Shown piece after piece: positions 10,659 through 21,651 of a stretch of 64,000 bases of DNA. Source of the DNA: Isoetes taiwanensis (lineage: Eukaryota > Streptophyta > Lycopodiopsida > Isoetales > Isoetaceae). Numbering within the stretch: the first letter of the stretch is position 1; the number at the start of each line of letters is the position of its first letter. The position numbers were made by a program, and so were the translations under genes. Under the pieces are notes generated by a model. It was not told the origin of the DNA. It saw nothing but the letters and a program-made list of their open reading frames with translations, and did no database searches. The DNA lies in NCBI GenBank assembly GCA_021234155.1, contig JAJEKV010000003.1, positions 20,568,386 to 20,632,385 of the forward strand, read 5' to 3'.

Positions 10659-10672
10659 GAGGAGGGAGGAAT
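10659..10672 (+). other. Polypurine tract
   Basis: A purine run (GAGGAGGGAGGAA) lies immediately before the TGTTACAGG start of the 3' LTR, as expected for plus-strand priming. The same tract precedes the LTR in copy B at about 21,638. Confidence 0.75.
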
Positions 10673-12253
10673 TGTTACAGGTGCTTCCAGGGGTATGGCC
10701 GGTAACGGACTCCTGATGGAATTCCATAAGCACGGGAGTACCGTCGATAGCATGTCGGGGGCATAGTGGCTATGTGACGGACCATAAGCCCGTAATCGGG
10801 CTATGGGGACATACCGGGGCTAGCAAAGTTGGCCATAGGGGCGCAACTTTTAATGTTTATGGATAAAACATTAGAAATGGTTCTTTGACATTAATATTAA
10901 TGTTAAAGGGCGCCACATGGCACTTTTGTATTGGTTAGAATGGGATAATAAGGTGCATGGCTAGCTTTTCTGATATGCGGCTGTTTGAATGGCAGCAGGC
11001 CGAATTGCTCTCAGATATCGCATGCCAGGGCATGATAGACACCTGGATGTGATCAGAACTGCTTGATAATGCATGCAAGAGTAGAAATCGATCCTATTTA
11101 AAGCCGGGGGAGGGGAAAGGGGGCTTTGGAAAGACCCACGGATTGAAAAGCATGGCAATTCTTCTGTTCTTGTGCAAATTGAATTGCGATTGCTGATTCA
11201 AAGCCATATAGCCCAAATCCGAACTCTATCTGTTACGAATGCTCTGTTCTTCCTGCAAATTTATCAACTTATTAAAATGTAAAACACCACAGAGTACTCG
11301 ATTTACTACCCAACTGGACTGACTAGAAGAGATGTCACCAAGTCAAGCTACTACGCAAGACTGTATGAGAACAAGCTCTTTCTAGCCACCAACCATTGGT
11401 GTTGCAGGAACTCCTTCTAATGATATGAGCAAGCAAGAAACAAGAGAAAATACTAGAAGAGCAAGGCTAAGCTCTTCATCAAACATAGAAAGAAGCAGAT
11501 CTAGTTGTGCAGTCATTTTAGACCTCTATGCACCTTTCTGGGCATAACTTTCACACCGTAAGGAATCTATGGACAAAAAGCCCAATCTGGAAGCTAGACT
11601 TCAAGAGGTTTACAATAAGGTAAGGATTGCCGATTTCTGAGTTGTGGTCGCGGAGATATCACGTCTCAAAGTTGTCCTTCTATTTATAGGTAACAATACC
11701 CTTATTTTTTGCCTTTTTGCTTTTAAATAAAGGTCAAGGTTTATTTTTAGCTCTCTCTTTGATAATATCAAGGCTTAGACATACTGGATGGCTTTCTTCC
11801 TTGATCATATCAATAAATATTATTCCATGCAAGACCACTCCCCCGAGCACCATATCACTATCATCTTTATTCTGGTTCTTTACTACATCACTGGGTAGTG
11901 TTATTAAGAGCTAGAAGGAATCACGTTGTTCCTTGCTTGTAATGCTTGCAAGCTTTGAATGGATTCTGTTGCAAGAGCATTGCTTTGTATTTGGAATACA
12001 AGGACATTGCATTGATCTGCGCCAGGTTCATACTTGCATCCATAGAATTATCTCAGGGAGATAATTCACTGATCCTTGTGTGCAAAGGATCATTTGATTC
12101 TTTTGGAAAGAATCAAGAGGAAGCTCGGCTTCCTAATTAGTCTCTGAGAGACTAATCCCATCGGTCGTGGGGAACTCTGGGAGTTCGTGGCATGTGCGAT
12201 AGACCGTTGCCTCTCCCCATTGTTTGGGAAGCTGCAGAATTTGCTGCATGATA
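10673..12253 (+). repeat. Gypsy 3' LTR (copy A), with nested solo LTR
   Basis: It matches the 5' LTR from TGTTACAGG to GAAGCTGCAGAATTTGC. Its extra length is the 627-bp insertion at 11,231-11,857. It is followed by the target duplication CCTCA. Confidence 0.82.
11231..11857. mobile_element. Solo LTR nested in gypsy 3' LTR (copy A)
   Basis: A 627-bp block starts TGTTACGAATGC, ends ACCATATCA and is flanked by CTATC (11,226-11,230 and 11,858-11,862). The empty site is seen in the 5' LTR near 5,530-5,545. TG...CA ends and a 5-bp duplication fit a solo LTR of another family. Confidence 0.75.
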
Positions 12254-12258
12254 CCTCA

Positions 12259-13300
12259 TCAAAATTCTTGGGAAAGTTAGGTCTAAAATAGTCATTATCT
12301 CGTGTATTTCAATATCTTGAAATCTTTTGCTTGTTCCTGCTTCAGTTCTCCCATATGCATTCAAGTCCTATTGTTTAACATCCTCCTTTAACTTATCAAC
12401 CTTTATAAGCCTTTTTTTTCTAATCGGGTTGCCACATACTCCTTTTATATTTCCCTCATTGTTGTCATGTCTTTGTCCTTTTTCAACTTTCTCATTGTCT
12501 CTGTTACTTTCATTCGCTAAGCTATTATTGTTGTCATAAACTTGTTCTGTTTCAGCATTTCCAATATCTCTGTTACTTTCATTTGCTGGATTATTCCCGT
12601 GGTTCACATATCAATTTGTTTTTCGATCACTTCATCATCATATAGATCTACTCTTGCATCTGAACCTTTAACTTTAGTATCCGTATCAGTAATGAGACCA
12701 GATCTGCCATATATGACATGCCTAGAGTTATAAAGAATGGATTCATCAAAATTGTACATGTCTTCTAACTATAATCCTTCTCTTTTCAAGCTGATATATT
12801 CTGTACCCCTTGGACATGTTCTCATACCCTACAAGAAACCCTTTTATTGCTTGATCATCTAATGTTTTCCTTAGAGCGTTGGGCACATGTACAAAAGCAA
12901 TACTTCCGAAATCTATAAGAAAGTCATATCTTATTTTTCTTTTACTCCATATTTTTCTACAACTTGGCTATTTAAGCTCAGATGGCAAACTGCTTTTGGA
13001 TGTACACAAATTGCTCTTATAGCCCCTTCCCATAAGAAATTTGGAAGTCCCGACGACTTAAGCATGGACCTTAATGATTAAGACATGTTCTTCCTCTCGC
13101 CTACCCCATTTTGTTGGGGAATATGACTGCAAGTAATTTGTCTTTATTCCTTTTTTGATGCAATAGCGTTTAAATTCCTCTGCAACATATTCCCCACCTC
13201 GATCTGACCTTAAACATTTGAGCCTTTTTCCCAGTTTCTCTCTCTACTTCAACCTCATAGACTTTAAAAACATTAAATGCTTGATGGAGGATGACACGTC
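12259..13300 (-). pseudogene. Ty1/copia integrase to RT linker (copy A)
   Basis: The minus strand carries the copia integrase core (KCLRSDRGGEYVAEEFKRYC, then GIKTNYLQSYSP), damaged C-terminal integrase sequence, and the variable linker rich in Asn and Glu before the reverse transcriptase. It joins the RT half at 4,959 once the gypsy element is removed, at NFDE/AMASADA. Matching sequence stops near 13,300 next to an unrelated coding block, so the copia 5' part is missing or displaced. Confidence 0.75.
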
Positions 13301-15720
13301 TATGCAGACTGCACTATGTCTTCAAAAGCACGGTGAGCCTCCATGGAAACATACTGACATCCGATGAGCGACAAGTCCGAGACCAAAAGCACTAGCACTC
13401 GCATTGGGGTTACAATAGTAAACGGGACGTCGGCGGGCAATTGAATATGTAAGAAGACACTTCAAAGCAGCACAAAAACCTACTTGGCGGTGCACTGATG
13501 GATCAGGGGACGTGGCAGCGCATTCCAAAATTTGGGTAAGTTCCCAGACAGCATGACCGGGGTTTTGCCAACCTCATTCATTAGGAATGTATATGCAATT
13601 TCAGTTGTGATCCAGGGTTTCTCCTACTTGCCAGACATTACAGCGCATGAAGTGTGGATCCCACCGAAGGTCTGTAGAAATGTGTGCCGGAGTCCAATCA
13701 GTATGACCAGCCAGAGCCTTGGTCCAAAAAAGGAGGAGCCGGCCGATTAAGAGACTAACGCCATGGAGGTGCTCCTAATGATGCATGAAGAGTTTCATGC
13801 CGAGGAGAAGGATGCATCATAGGCTGTTGAGCTTGGTCGTGGAACTCTTGAAGCAGATCGGCATCTAGGGTTTGACACCAACGTTCCCATTCTGAACAGG
13901 GAAGAAGTGTGTTGGTAGGAGGAGGAACCCAGTCCAGAAGAATTATTTGACCATCAAGATAGGCACGGAGACTGTTGAGGGCACCTAAGTGCTCAGTAGA
14001 TCTGAGCGAATTGAATCCCCATGTCCTCATGCAAATTTTTGCGGACTTGTTGTAAGGTTTCTACAATTCAAAGAGACAACTGTCGAGCTAGCTCGGGCAT
14101 GTACTCACCAAGAGCGTTGACCCATGACTGATCTTGAAGATATTTATTTTCCTGTCGTAACAGCCATTGGGCATTTGAATCACCTTGAACGGTATGGTGT
14201 GGACCCTCATCAAACTTATCCTGTATGCCAGCCAAATAGAAACCGTGCATGACATATGCCATTGGTTGAACAAGGCGAAGAATAAAGAATTCCTTGATCT
14301 TTACAAGGAATAAGTTGAAATATAAGAAGAGCACAAAGAAGGCCTTTGTCTTCAATGGAAAGATCAGGTTATATGGTGAGCAGAGCCTTGCTGGTAAGAG
14401 AGCCATGAAGGGTTCTATTAGCAGTGAATCACTTGAGCAAAAAAAGATGTTGTCGGGACTGAACATAGTCCAGATAGCTCGTGGGTTTTGGAAAATCATC
14501 CTGCATGTGAACAACTAAGGAGATGTAGGTCTCATGCTGATGATGAGATCGGTAGACTGAATTGCCTGCTGCAGCTGATGTTCCAAATCATGGATTTTGT
14601 TGTCTTCTCAACGGGGAGACGGAGTTGTTCCTTGATCTTTATGTGAGAATGAGTGGCCTGTGAGGACGAAGGGCCGTGAGTGGAAATCTGCAGCTGAAGA
14701 CTAGCAATCTCAGCATCATCCACGAGCTTCTGTTTTTGCATGTCACTAAGCTGCATTTGCAAATCCGTGACCTGTGTCTGTACTGTTGTTAGCTGTCCTT
14801 CCAAGACAGTCATGCGAATTTCACCCTACATATTGGCATGTTGTTGATGAGTATACTCATTTTGCAACCCCGTATAGAGAGCCTTAGCGTCAACAAGGAG
14901 CTTGTCTCTTCCTGTGATCTGAGTCGGGAGCTCAGTGATAGTAACCTGGAGTTGGGCTTGTTGTTCTTCTAGTGCAGTGCGTGTCTCTTGTTCTTTAAGG
15001 AGAGCAGCCCTAGTGTCCAGCAAAGCCCCGTGCTTACTCTGAAGACTTTTTTCCAAAGTCTGATTCTGAGCGTGGGCTGCCTGAAGATCACGCTGCAAGG
15101 CTTCAGTGGAATCCATGTATTCTTTAACTAATGAAGTGATCTTGCAACTCCTGGAGTTTGAGCATGCAATTAGCAACAATCTGCTCATATTGATACAGTG
15201 CCGGTCTGGTGGGTGGAGGAAGGAGCAGCTGGAGAGACAAAGGCGATTGGTGAGTAGAGGTTTGAGAGACTTGGTGGGAGGTAGAAGCATCAGCCTGAGT
15301 AGACTGAGAGGAGGGGATATTGATGACCTTGGAAGGTGTGGGGCACGGATCTTGCAGTCATGGAGATGGTTGGGCGTCAAGGCATGGCCGAGAGGTCTCT
15401 TCTTAAAGTTCCCGGACTGGACGGATGATAGAGTAGGTGCGATTGGAAGCTTGAGAAGTGGCGTCTAATCGTCTGGTGGACAAGCGACTAGGTTCTGGAA
15501 GATATTGATAAATAATGGCTTGGAAATGAGCACCCATCGCAGACTCAAGACCCGAACCAGGAGATTGGCGAATCCTGTCAACTTCATGAAGAAGACGTTG
15601 GAACAGAATCTGCGGCTAATCCACAAAGCTACTGGAATGAATGGCGACAATAGCAGTATGGAAAAAATGCTTGTTGATGTGGGAGTTACTTGATAGAGTA
15701 CCCATAGAACTTCCTCTATA
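13301..15720 (-). pseudogene. Unidentified coiled-coil gene remnant (copy A)
   Basis: A minus-strand coding region of roughly 700 codons is broken into several frames. From its N-terminal side it shows a proline/serine-rich stretch, a long heptad-type coiled coil (TEALQRDLQAAHAQNQTLEK, then RTALEEQQAQLQVTITEL, then LQMQLSDMQKQKLVDDAEI), a linker ending YMPELARQLSL, and a C-terminal part with LLDWVPPPTNTLLPCSEWER, PVYYCNPNASASAFG and a stop near 13,304. Frame breaks often fall where copy A and copy B disagree, so some may be sequence errors. No family is recognised. It could be an unclassified element's structural gene, a viral-type insertion or a host gene. Confidence 0.45.
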
Positions 15721-15976
15721 AAAACTTCACTATATTGGTAAGCTTATGTGTGGCGGCAGCATATGGAACTTGACCATAAATAGTGACATCATGATCCTAT
15801 AAAGCAGCCCAATTTAAAGAAGGAGTGCGTCTAGGCAGTTGAAATACCTGTGCCAACAAGTTGGCCGAACTTGCTAGATTACGTCGTTTCATTTGGTCGG
15901 TTTATTCCTAGGGGGTACTAGCTTTATATATGGTTAACAGTTATCGGGTCGACTATGGCAGAGAGAGGTCGACTCC

Positions 15977-16151
15977 CGTGGCTATGGCAAGACTGCTTAC
16001 TCCGGCGGCTATGGCGAGAGAGCTTGCTCCGGCGGCTATGACGAGAGAGCTTGCTCCGACGGCTATGGCGAAAGCGCTTGCTCCGGCGGCTATGGCAAGA
16101 GAGCTTGCTCCGGCGGAGTTGTGACGAGAGGGCTTGCTCCGGTGGAGTTGT
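15977..16151. repeat. 27-bp minisatellite (copy A)
   Basis: About six units of 27 bp, each containing GAGAGAGCTTGCTCCGGCGG or a close variant. Being a multiple of three, it leaves several frames open on both strands, which is not evidence of coding. Confidence 0.85.
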
Positions 16152-16249
16152 TGCCTCCACAACATGGGTTTACCAAAGGCAAGCCTCTAATTTAAATATG
16201 GAATAGATGCACTATAAATACTAGAAGAACGATTATTGCCTTTAAGAAA

Positions 16250-16480
16250 GAAGTTGGCTTATCGGTAAAGGTGTTGGCTTGGGTGTAGAAGGTCAGGGGT
16301 TCAATCCCATGATGTCCCATGATGTACCTTTTGCTTAAAAGAACTGCTAACTGGATAAAACAAAACATTAAATATGATAACAAAGGGATAAACCCATATA
16401 AAGAGAGTTGGCAAAATGGAAAGAGTGTTGGGTTGGAAATGGAAGGTCATGGGTTCGAAATGGAGGGAAAAAGAAAGAAC
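16250..16480 (+). mobile_element. Dimeric tRNA-derived SINE (copy A)
   Basis: Two tRNA-like heads follow each other. The first has TTGGCTTATCGGTAAAGG and the B-box GGTTCAATCCC (16,298-16,308). The second has GAGTTGGCAAAATGG and GGGTTCGAAATGG (16,405-16,463). The spacing of A- and B-box-like motifs fits RNA polymerase III promoters of plant SINEs. Confidence 0.5.
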
Positions 16481-16528
16481 TTTTTTTTTTTTTTTTAAGC
16501 ACGTATTTTTATACGGCAGACCGTATAT

Positions 16529-16595
16529 GGGGCGCTGCTAGCATTATACGCTAATAACTTTCGAAAAGAAACACCTCATCCGCTAGCAGCGCCCC
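16529..16595. repeat. GC-rich hairpin (copy A)
   Basis: GGGGCGCTGCTAGC (16,529-16,542) pairs exactly with GCTAGCAGCGCCCC (16,582-16,595). In copy B one arm has a single change. Possibly an element terminus. Confidence 0.6.
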
Positions 16596-17189
16596 TTTTG
16601 ACTTTTCGCCTTGGTGTTGCCATTTCAACCTCGGGAAACGTGCTCCCTAGGGTATTTGGGAGGTGCCTGATCCATTGGAACCATTTTCGCCTTCATCTGA
16701 GCTACCAACGAAAAGTTATGGCCTATCTAAACCGGGGTCCTCCAGTCACACCTTCTTCCCTCCAAAATCGCCCTAAACTTCCTAAATCTCAACATTTTCT
16801 TACATCAACCTAGCACAAGACTAAATTACCGAAAAGTTAGGCAGTCCAACTAGCTTAACTCTCACTTAAATATCTCCTGGATCTTGGTTAACCCTGCTTA
16901 ATAAATTTACAGCATAGGTTATGTCAAGACGTGTACAAATGCTCAAACACAATAGGCAACCAATCAATTCCCAATATGCCACTCCTTCTATTTTAGATTT
17001 TTTCTCATCATTCTTAGGGCACTTTCCTTTGATACTATTGGCATCCTTGCATCATTACAGTTTTCCATGTGAAACCTTTTGAAAATGGCTTTAAGGAATT
17101 GTGCCTGGTTCAGCACTGAGCACACGAGGTATGAGGCTTTCAACCTTGGGAACAATGTTGCAGATCATGGTGTTAATGCCACATGATTT

Positions 17190-18520
17190 CATCACATCAT
17201 GGCACAGCTTGTGGATGAAGTGAACTTGCCAGATATTGATGTTGCATAGTTAACAAAGTTGTCACAAAGCAATACTGATGAGGAGCCTAGGGCTAATGTC
17301 AAGCCAATAAATTTTGAGCATTCGGAGCCATCAGGTTGTTGTCCAGGTAATGTTGTGCACCGTCGGCATGAACCTTCTGCTACAAAGACTATCCCCCCCC
17401 CAACACAAGGGGTATGCTCGAGTAGAACAACAAAGGACCTGGCATAAGTGGCATTGTCCATATTAGCTGCTTTTCGTGAAAAGCGCAGACAAGAAAAGGC
17501 CTTGAGAGTTGAGAGAGGCTAAAGGTTGGAAGGTTGGAGGCCAAGAAAATAGAGGCTGCAAGGAAGAGAACACTAAGAGAGGAGAAGAACAAGAAGAGGG
17601 TACAGACAAAGAGGGAGGAAAGAGAAGGCAGGAAAAGGATTGATGTTCAATTTGAGCTACGCACCTAGAAAGTTTTGAAAATTCATGGGCAGTCAAGAGA
17701 GGCATCCACATTCGGTTGCCAAAGGGCCAACAATCTGGATGCCAAGAGGAGGATGCCAATTTCGATGTAGTTGAGTAAGAGAAGTGTGTGCCATGCAGTC
17801 AACCTTCAATTAGCAAAGATGGTCATACATCTCCATTCAGGAACATCCGGAACTGGGTGGATACTATTGCATCACTGCAACATGTGGAACATGTTTGCCT
17901 ACATGTTGGAAAGGTGGCCAAAACCTAGCATGGAGGGCAAGTTATTAATAACTACGATGTAAGAGATGGGACCTGCCATGCCAGGGCAATTGGAAGGATA
18001 GGTTAGCAGGCTCCTGGAAGAGGCATATAATGAGGGTGCCTTATTGGTGAGTGGTAATGCAATGAATATACACTTGAAGGTGGATCAGGTATGTTGATTT
18101 AGATACTAGTCCAGCCTGTGACAATATCATTGCAATTGACAAGGCTAGGATTATAAGGGGTATGGTAGAGGATGGGTTTAAGAAAGACATAATTCCAAAG
18201 TCTAATATATGAGATACGCTACTGCGTAGATGAAGAAGATGGCTAAGGTATGAGGCTCGGATGATCTGATTTTGTGTCATGATGACCTCGCTAACTTTAT
18301 AGGGGTTACGTGGTCAAACTATTTTTTTGACTGAACCTTGTTTGTCTCAATCGTTAACTATGATCTCACTTTGACCTGTTGGTTATGCAGGTCTCGAGCT
18401 TCACACCAGATTTTGTTGATGTCAATGAGCCAAAAATTGGGGCACATCCAGCATATGATAGTGAGGAGATAATTGACGAGAGCAATGCCTACAAAAGTAG
18501 TCATTAACAGCTGGTGACTA
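17190..18520 (+). pseudogene. Degraded Lys/Glu-rich gene fragment (copy A)
   Basis: The plus strand has pieces with a coding look. A Lys/Arg/Glu-rich helical stretch (EAKKIEAARKRTLREEKNKK) runs near 17,500-17,640, and a short acidic end (SFTPDFVDVNEPKIGAHP) near 18,392 follows a possible splice acceptor (TTATGCAG) and ends at a stop at about 18,508. Several stops interrupt it. No family is recognised; this may be captured or retroposed host sequence. Confidence 0.3.
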
Positions 18521-19012
18521 TTATTGCTTGTTAATTTGTATACACACCCCTAGATTGATTTGTAAATGGAATTTATATTGCTTCTTATGCTAAATGGCAT
18601 AGTAAAGCTTGCAACAGGAAGATTGCAACAGAAAGTCAACAAAAGCAGTTCGCGCGCACAGAAGTATCATTGTTATGTGATAAAAAAAAAAAAAAAGCTT
18701 GCATTGCTCAAAAAGGTAGCAGTGTTCACAGAACTGGCGTGAATAAATTTACCTTGTTTTTTTTTTACTTTTTACTTACAAAAGTTGGACTAAGATGGGA
18801 AAGATATTGGAATATCTTGACACCTTATAACTAATCCTATGCACCTAGTTAATGTCGTATGAAGAGGATTAAAACCATAGGAATTTTGGCTAAGCGACGG
18901 GGTCGACTTAATAGACCAAATTCTTATGAAGAAATAGATAATGCTATTTAATGGGAAAGTTGCATGCTCGACCTTCCTAGGTGAATTTAGGGAAGACTCC
19001 CAATGACTAGGA

Positions 19013-20316
19013 ATTGGTCAAGACCAAGGAATAATTCCAACCTTTATGAGGTTGATGAATCAAGTATTCTCGGAATACTTAGATAAGTTTGTCGAGGTGT
19101 CCCTCGATGATGTGTATTCATAAATGTTAGAAGAATAAGAATAAGAATAAGAATAAGAATAAGAATAAGAATAATAAGAATAAGAATAGTTTTTTATCGT
19201 CCACTGAGACCAATCGGCCTATGGGACCCTGAAGGAGCGCAGCAAACTTATTACTCTTCGAACCCTTGCTTGCCCCGAAGGGTTTTCGAGGGAAAAACCG
19301 TGGCAGTAATAAGAATGCTGTCAAACTGTACAAGTATACATCATTATGAAATAAATGTGTATGTACATGTCAAGCGCGTGCCCGAGGACATAGCTGATCT
19401 CGCATGTCCATGACCTCCTGAAGGTATGATCCTAGCACCCGTACGAAAGAGCACTTTGCTCATTTGGAGCAAATATTGCAAACTCTTTGTACTCAGAAAC
19501 TTTATGCTAAGATATCCAAGTGTGATTTTCTTAAGCAAAGGGTTGCATACCTTGGACACATCCTTTCGGGGGAGGAAGTGTCGACGGATCCAAGTAAGGT
19601 GCAAGCAGTGCAAGACTGGCTACCACCTGAAAATGTTTCCAAGTTGAGAAGTTTTCTGGGTTTTGCTATGTACTATAGAAAATTTGTGCCGAAGTTTTCA
19701 AAAGTAGTAGCTCCACTCATGGATCTTTTGAAGAAAGATCGCGAGTATATATGGGAGAAAGCACAGCAAGAAGCTTTTGAGCTTGTCAAAAGATTGTTGG
19801 TTAGTAGTCCCATATTAAAGATTCCCGATCTTAATAAATCCTTTGAGGTTTATACCGATGCTTGTGGTCAAGCAGTTGGGGTTATATTAATGCAGTAAGG
19901 TTGGGTAGTGGCTTATGGACACTGAAAGCTTAATTCTGCTGAGCGGAATTATACAACATATGAGTAAGAACTATTGGCAATAGTTCACACTCAAAAAACA
20001 TGGAGACATTACTTGAGAAGTGGTACAAGTAAGGAACTACGCAAGTTTGTCTTCTATACTGGTCATAAACCATTGAGGTTTTTGTAAAGTCAAGCTGAGA
20101 TTAGCTCTAGACAGGCTAGATGGCTTGATTTTCTCCATGAATTTCATTTTAGTAGAGCATACGCCTGGGAAGAATAACCCAGTAGCTGATGCTTTATCAA
20201 AGATTAAGCATGTGAATGCTCTTGCTATCATGGAGTATGACTGTTTCCAGAGGATTAGGGATGCGTATGCTAAGGATCAGCAAGACCCTGTAGTCACCAA
20301 AACTGGGGATTGGTGA
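19013..20316 (+). pseudogene. Gypsy reverse transcriptase/RNase H (copy B)
   Basis: Second copy of the RT/RNase H region. The LINE 3' end again splits it after the FLDD box. Here the RNase H stretch around 19,935 is cleaner than in copy A (NSAERNYTTYE can be read). Stops at the end of the GVILMQ block and elsewhere remain in both copies, so those are real. Confidence 0.8.
19130..19448 (-). mobile_element. LINE 3' end inserted in gypsy RT (copy B)
   Basis: Duplicate of 8,157-8,465 with a longer hexanucleotide tail. The stem and core are the same. Confidence 0.8.
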
Positions 20317-20331
20317 ACCGAGCAAGAAGGG

Positions 20332-21622
20332 TTGTACTTTTATAAGGGAAGAGTGTGTGTTCCTTTGTACGAAGAATTGCGAGAATCAATTATTCGTGAG
20401 CATCATGACACCCTGCAAGCTGGGCATGGGGGTGAATGGAAAACCTATGAGCTGGTAAAAAGGCAATATTATTGGCCGGGTTTGCAAGACCAAGTGAAAC
20501 AGATGGTTTCACATTTTTTGGTGTGTCAAGCTGTGAAAGCTGACCATGGCAAGACCTTGGGCCTGTTGCAACCCATTCCAGTACTTAATGAGAGATGGTA
20601 GTGTGTGAGTATAGATTTTGTAGTCTCATTATGCCAGACTACTAAGCAGCACACCCAGATCTTAATAGTGGTTGATTGCTTGACTAAGTATATTAAGTTT
20701 ATACCTCTAAGGGATGATACGAATTTGACGTAGCTGCAGCTTATATGTAGTACGTGTTTCTGACTTTTGGGTTTCCACTATCTATTATAAGTGATAGGAA
20801 TACCAAGGTCACAGGTCATATTTGGAGAGACCTGATGAAGGGGTTAAAAGTGCAGTTGCGTATGAGTAGTGGAAATCATCCGCAGACAAATGGACAAACT
20901 GAGAGAATCAACATGATCCTGGAGGATATATTGAGAAGTTTTGTTCATGAAAAACAATCTAAGCGGGAGGATTATTTACCCTATTTGGAATTTGCCATAG
21001 CCATCAAGATGACGCCTTTTGTGGCTATGATGGGTAGGATCCCAAGAACTTATGCTGGGATGCAAAAGTATCTCAAAACAGAAGCAACTGTGAATATGCT
21101 TCATGATATGGATGCAATACTGCGTCAATGCAAGTTGAATTTGCAAAGGGCTCAGGAATGATATAAGTCTAGTGCTAATAAGCATAGACGAGATGTCTCC
21201 TGTGAGGAAGAAGACTATTTTTTTTCTGAGAGTGGTCTATCCTTTGTCACTAAGGGTGAATAGTTTTTGACCTTTAGTGAAAGGACGAGTGCCTAAGCTT
21301 TCCGCGCGATATGCCGGGCCCTTTAAAATTCTGAAAAGAATAGGTCCAATAGCATATGAGTTGAGCTTATCACAGGACCTTGGGATCCATCCTGTATTTC
21401 ATATAAGTCAAATGAAGTGTAGTTAGTCCTAAGAGTATACCGCTTGTCTTAAACTCCTCTATAATGCCAGAATATCTTTTGGATAAAAGAGTTCGGCAAC
21501 TGCGCAACAGAGATGTTGTAGAACATTTGGTCTTGTGGCGAGGCCAGACTCCATAGGATGCCATATGGGAGTCGGATGAGTTTGCGCAGCGGTATCCTCA
21601 CTTGAACTAATTAAAATACCTT
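20332..21622 (+). pseudogene. Gypsy integrase and chromodomain-like tail (copy B)
   Basis: Better preserved than copy A. The integrase second half reads FGFPLSIISDRNTKVTGHIW (second Asp) and, after NHPQTNGQTERIN, holds the catalytic Glu. The final chromodomain-like part (VRQLRNRDVVEHLVLWRGQT, then YPHLN) is in frame near 21,494-21,607. Stops between blocks still make it inactive. Confidence 0.82.
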
Positions 21623-21651
21623 AAGGACAAGGTCTTAGAGGAGGGAGGAAT

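Larger units (their letters stand above)
4960..12253 (+). mobile_element. Ty3/gypsy (chromovirus-like) element, nested in copia
   Basis: This is a complete but decayed LTR retrotransposon in the plus orientation. It starts TGTTACAGG and is flanked by the 5-bp duplication CCTCA (4,955-4,959 and 12,254-12,258). The order is 5' LTR, primer site, gag with a zinc knuckle, reverse transcriptase, RNase H, integrase, a chromodomain-like tail, polypurine tract and 3' LTR. The pol order RT-RNaseH-IN and the C-terminal chromodomain place it among the chromoviruses. The LTRs have diverged by several percent with indels, so insertion is old. Later insertions lie at 8,157-8,465 and 11,231-11,857, with a probable one near 6,240-6,849. 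Confidence 0.85.
7762..18731. repeat. 11 kb tandem duplication, copy A
   Basis: This block is repeated directly at 18,732-29,734. The outer borders and the junction share AACT (7,762, 18,732, 29,735). The copies are almost identical between clusters of changes at CAG/CTG sites. The duplication starts inside the gypsy element, so only copy A keeps the gypsy 5' half. Confidence 0.9.

Noticed and set aside
15977-16151. Possible CRISPR-like array
   Set aside because: Units are contiguous with no unique spacers and the genome is clearly eukaryotic; an ordinary minisatellite.
15924-16165. Repetitive alanine- or arginine/serine-rich open frames on both strands
   Set aside because: They come from the 27-bp minisatellite being a multiple of three; no gene context.
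17393-17402. C-run and other homopolymers as frameshift signals
   Set aside because: Simple length variation between copies; no recoding context.
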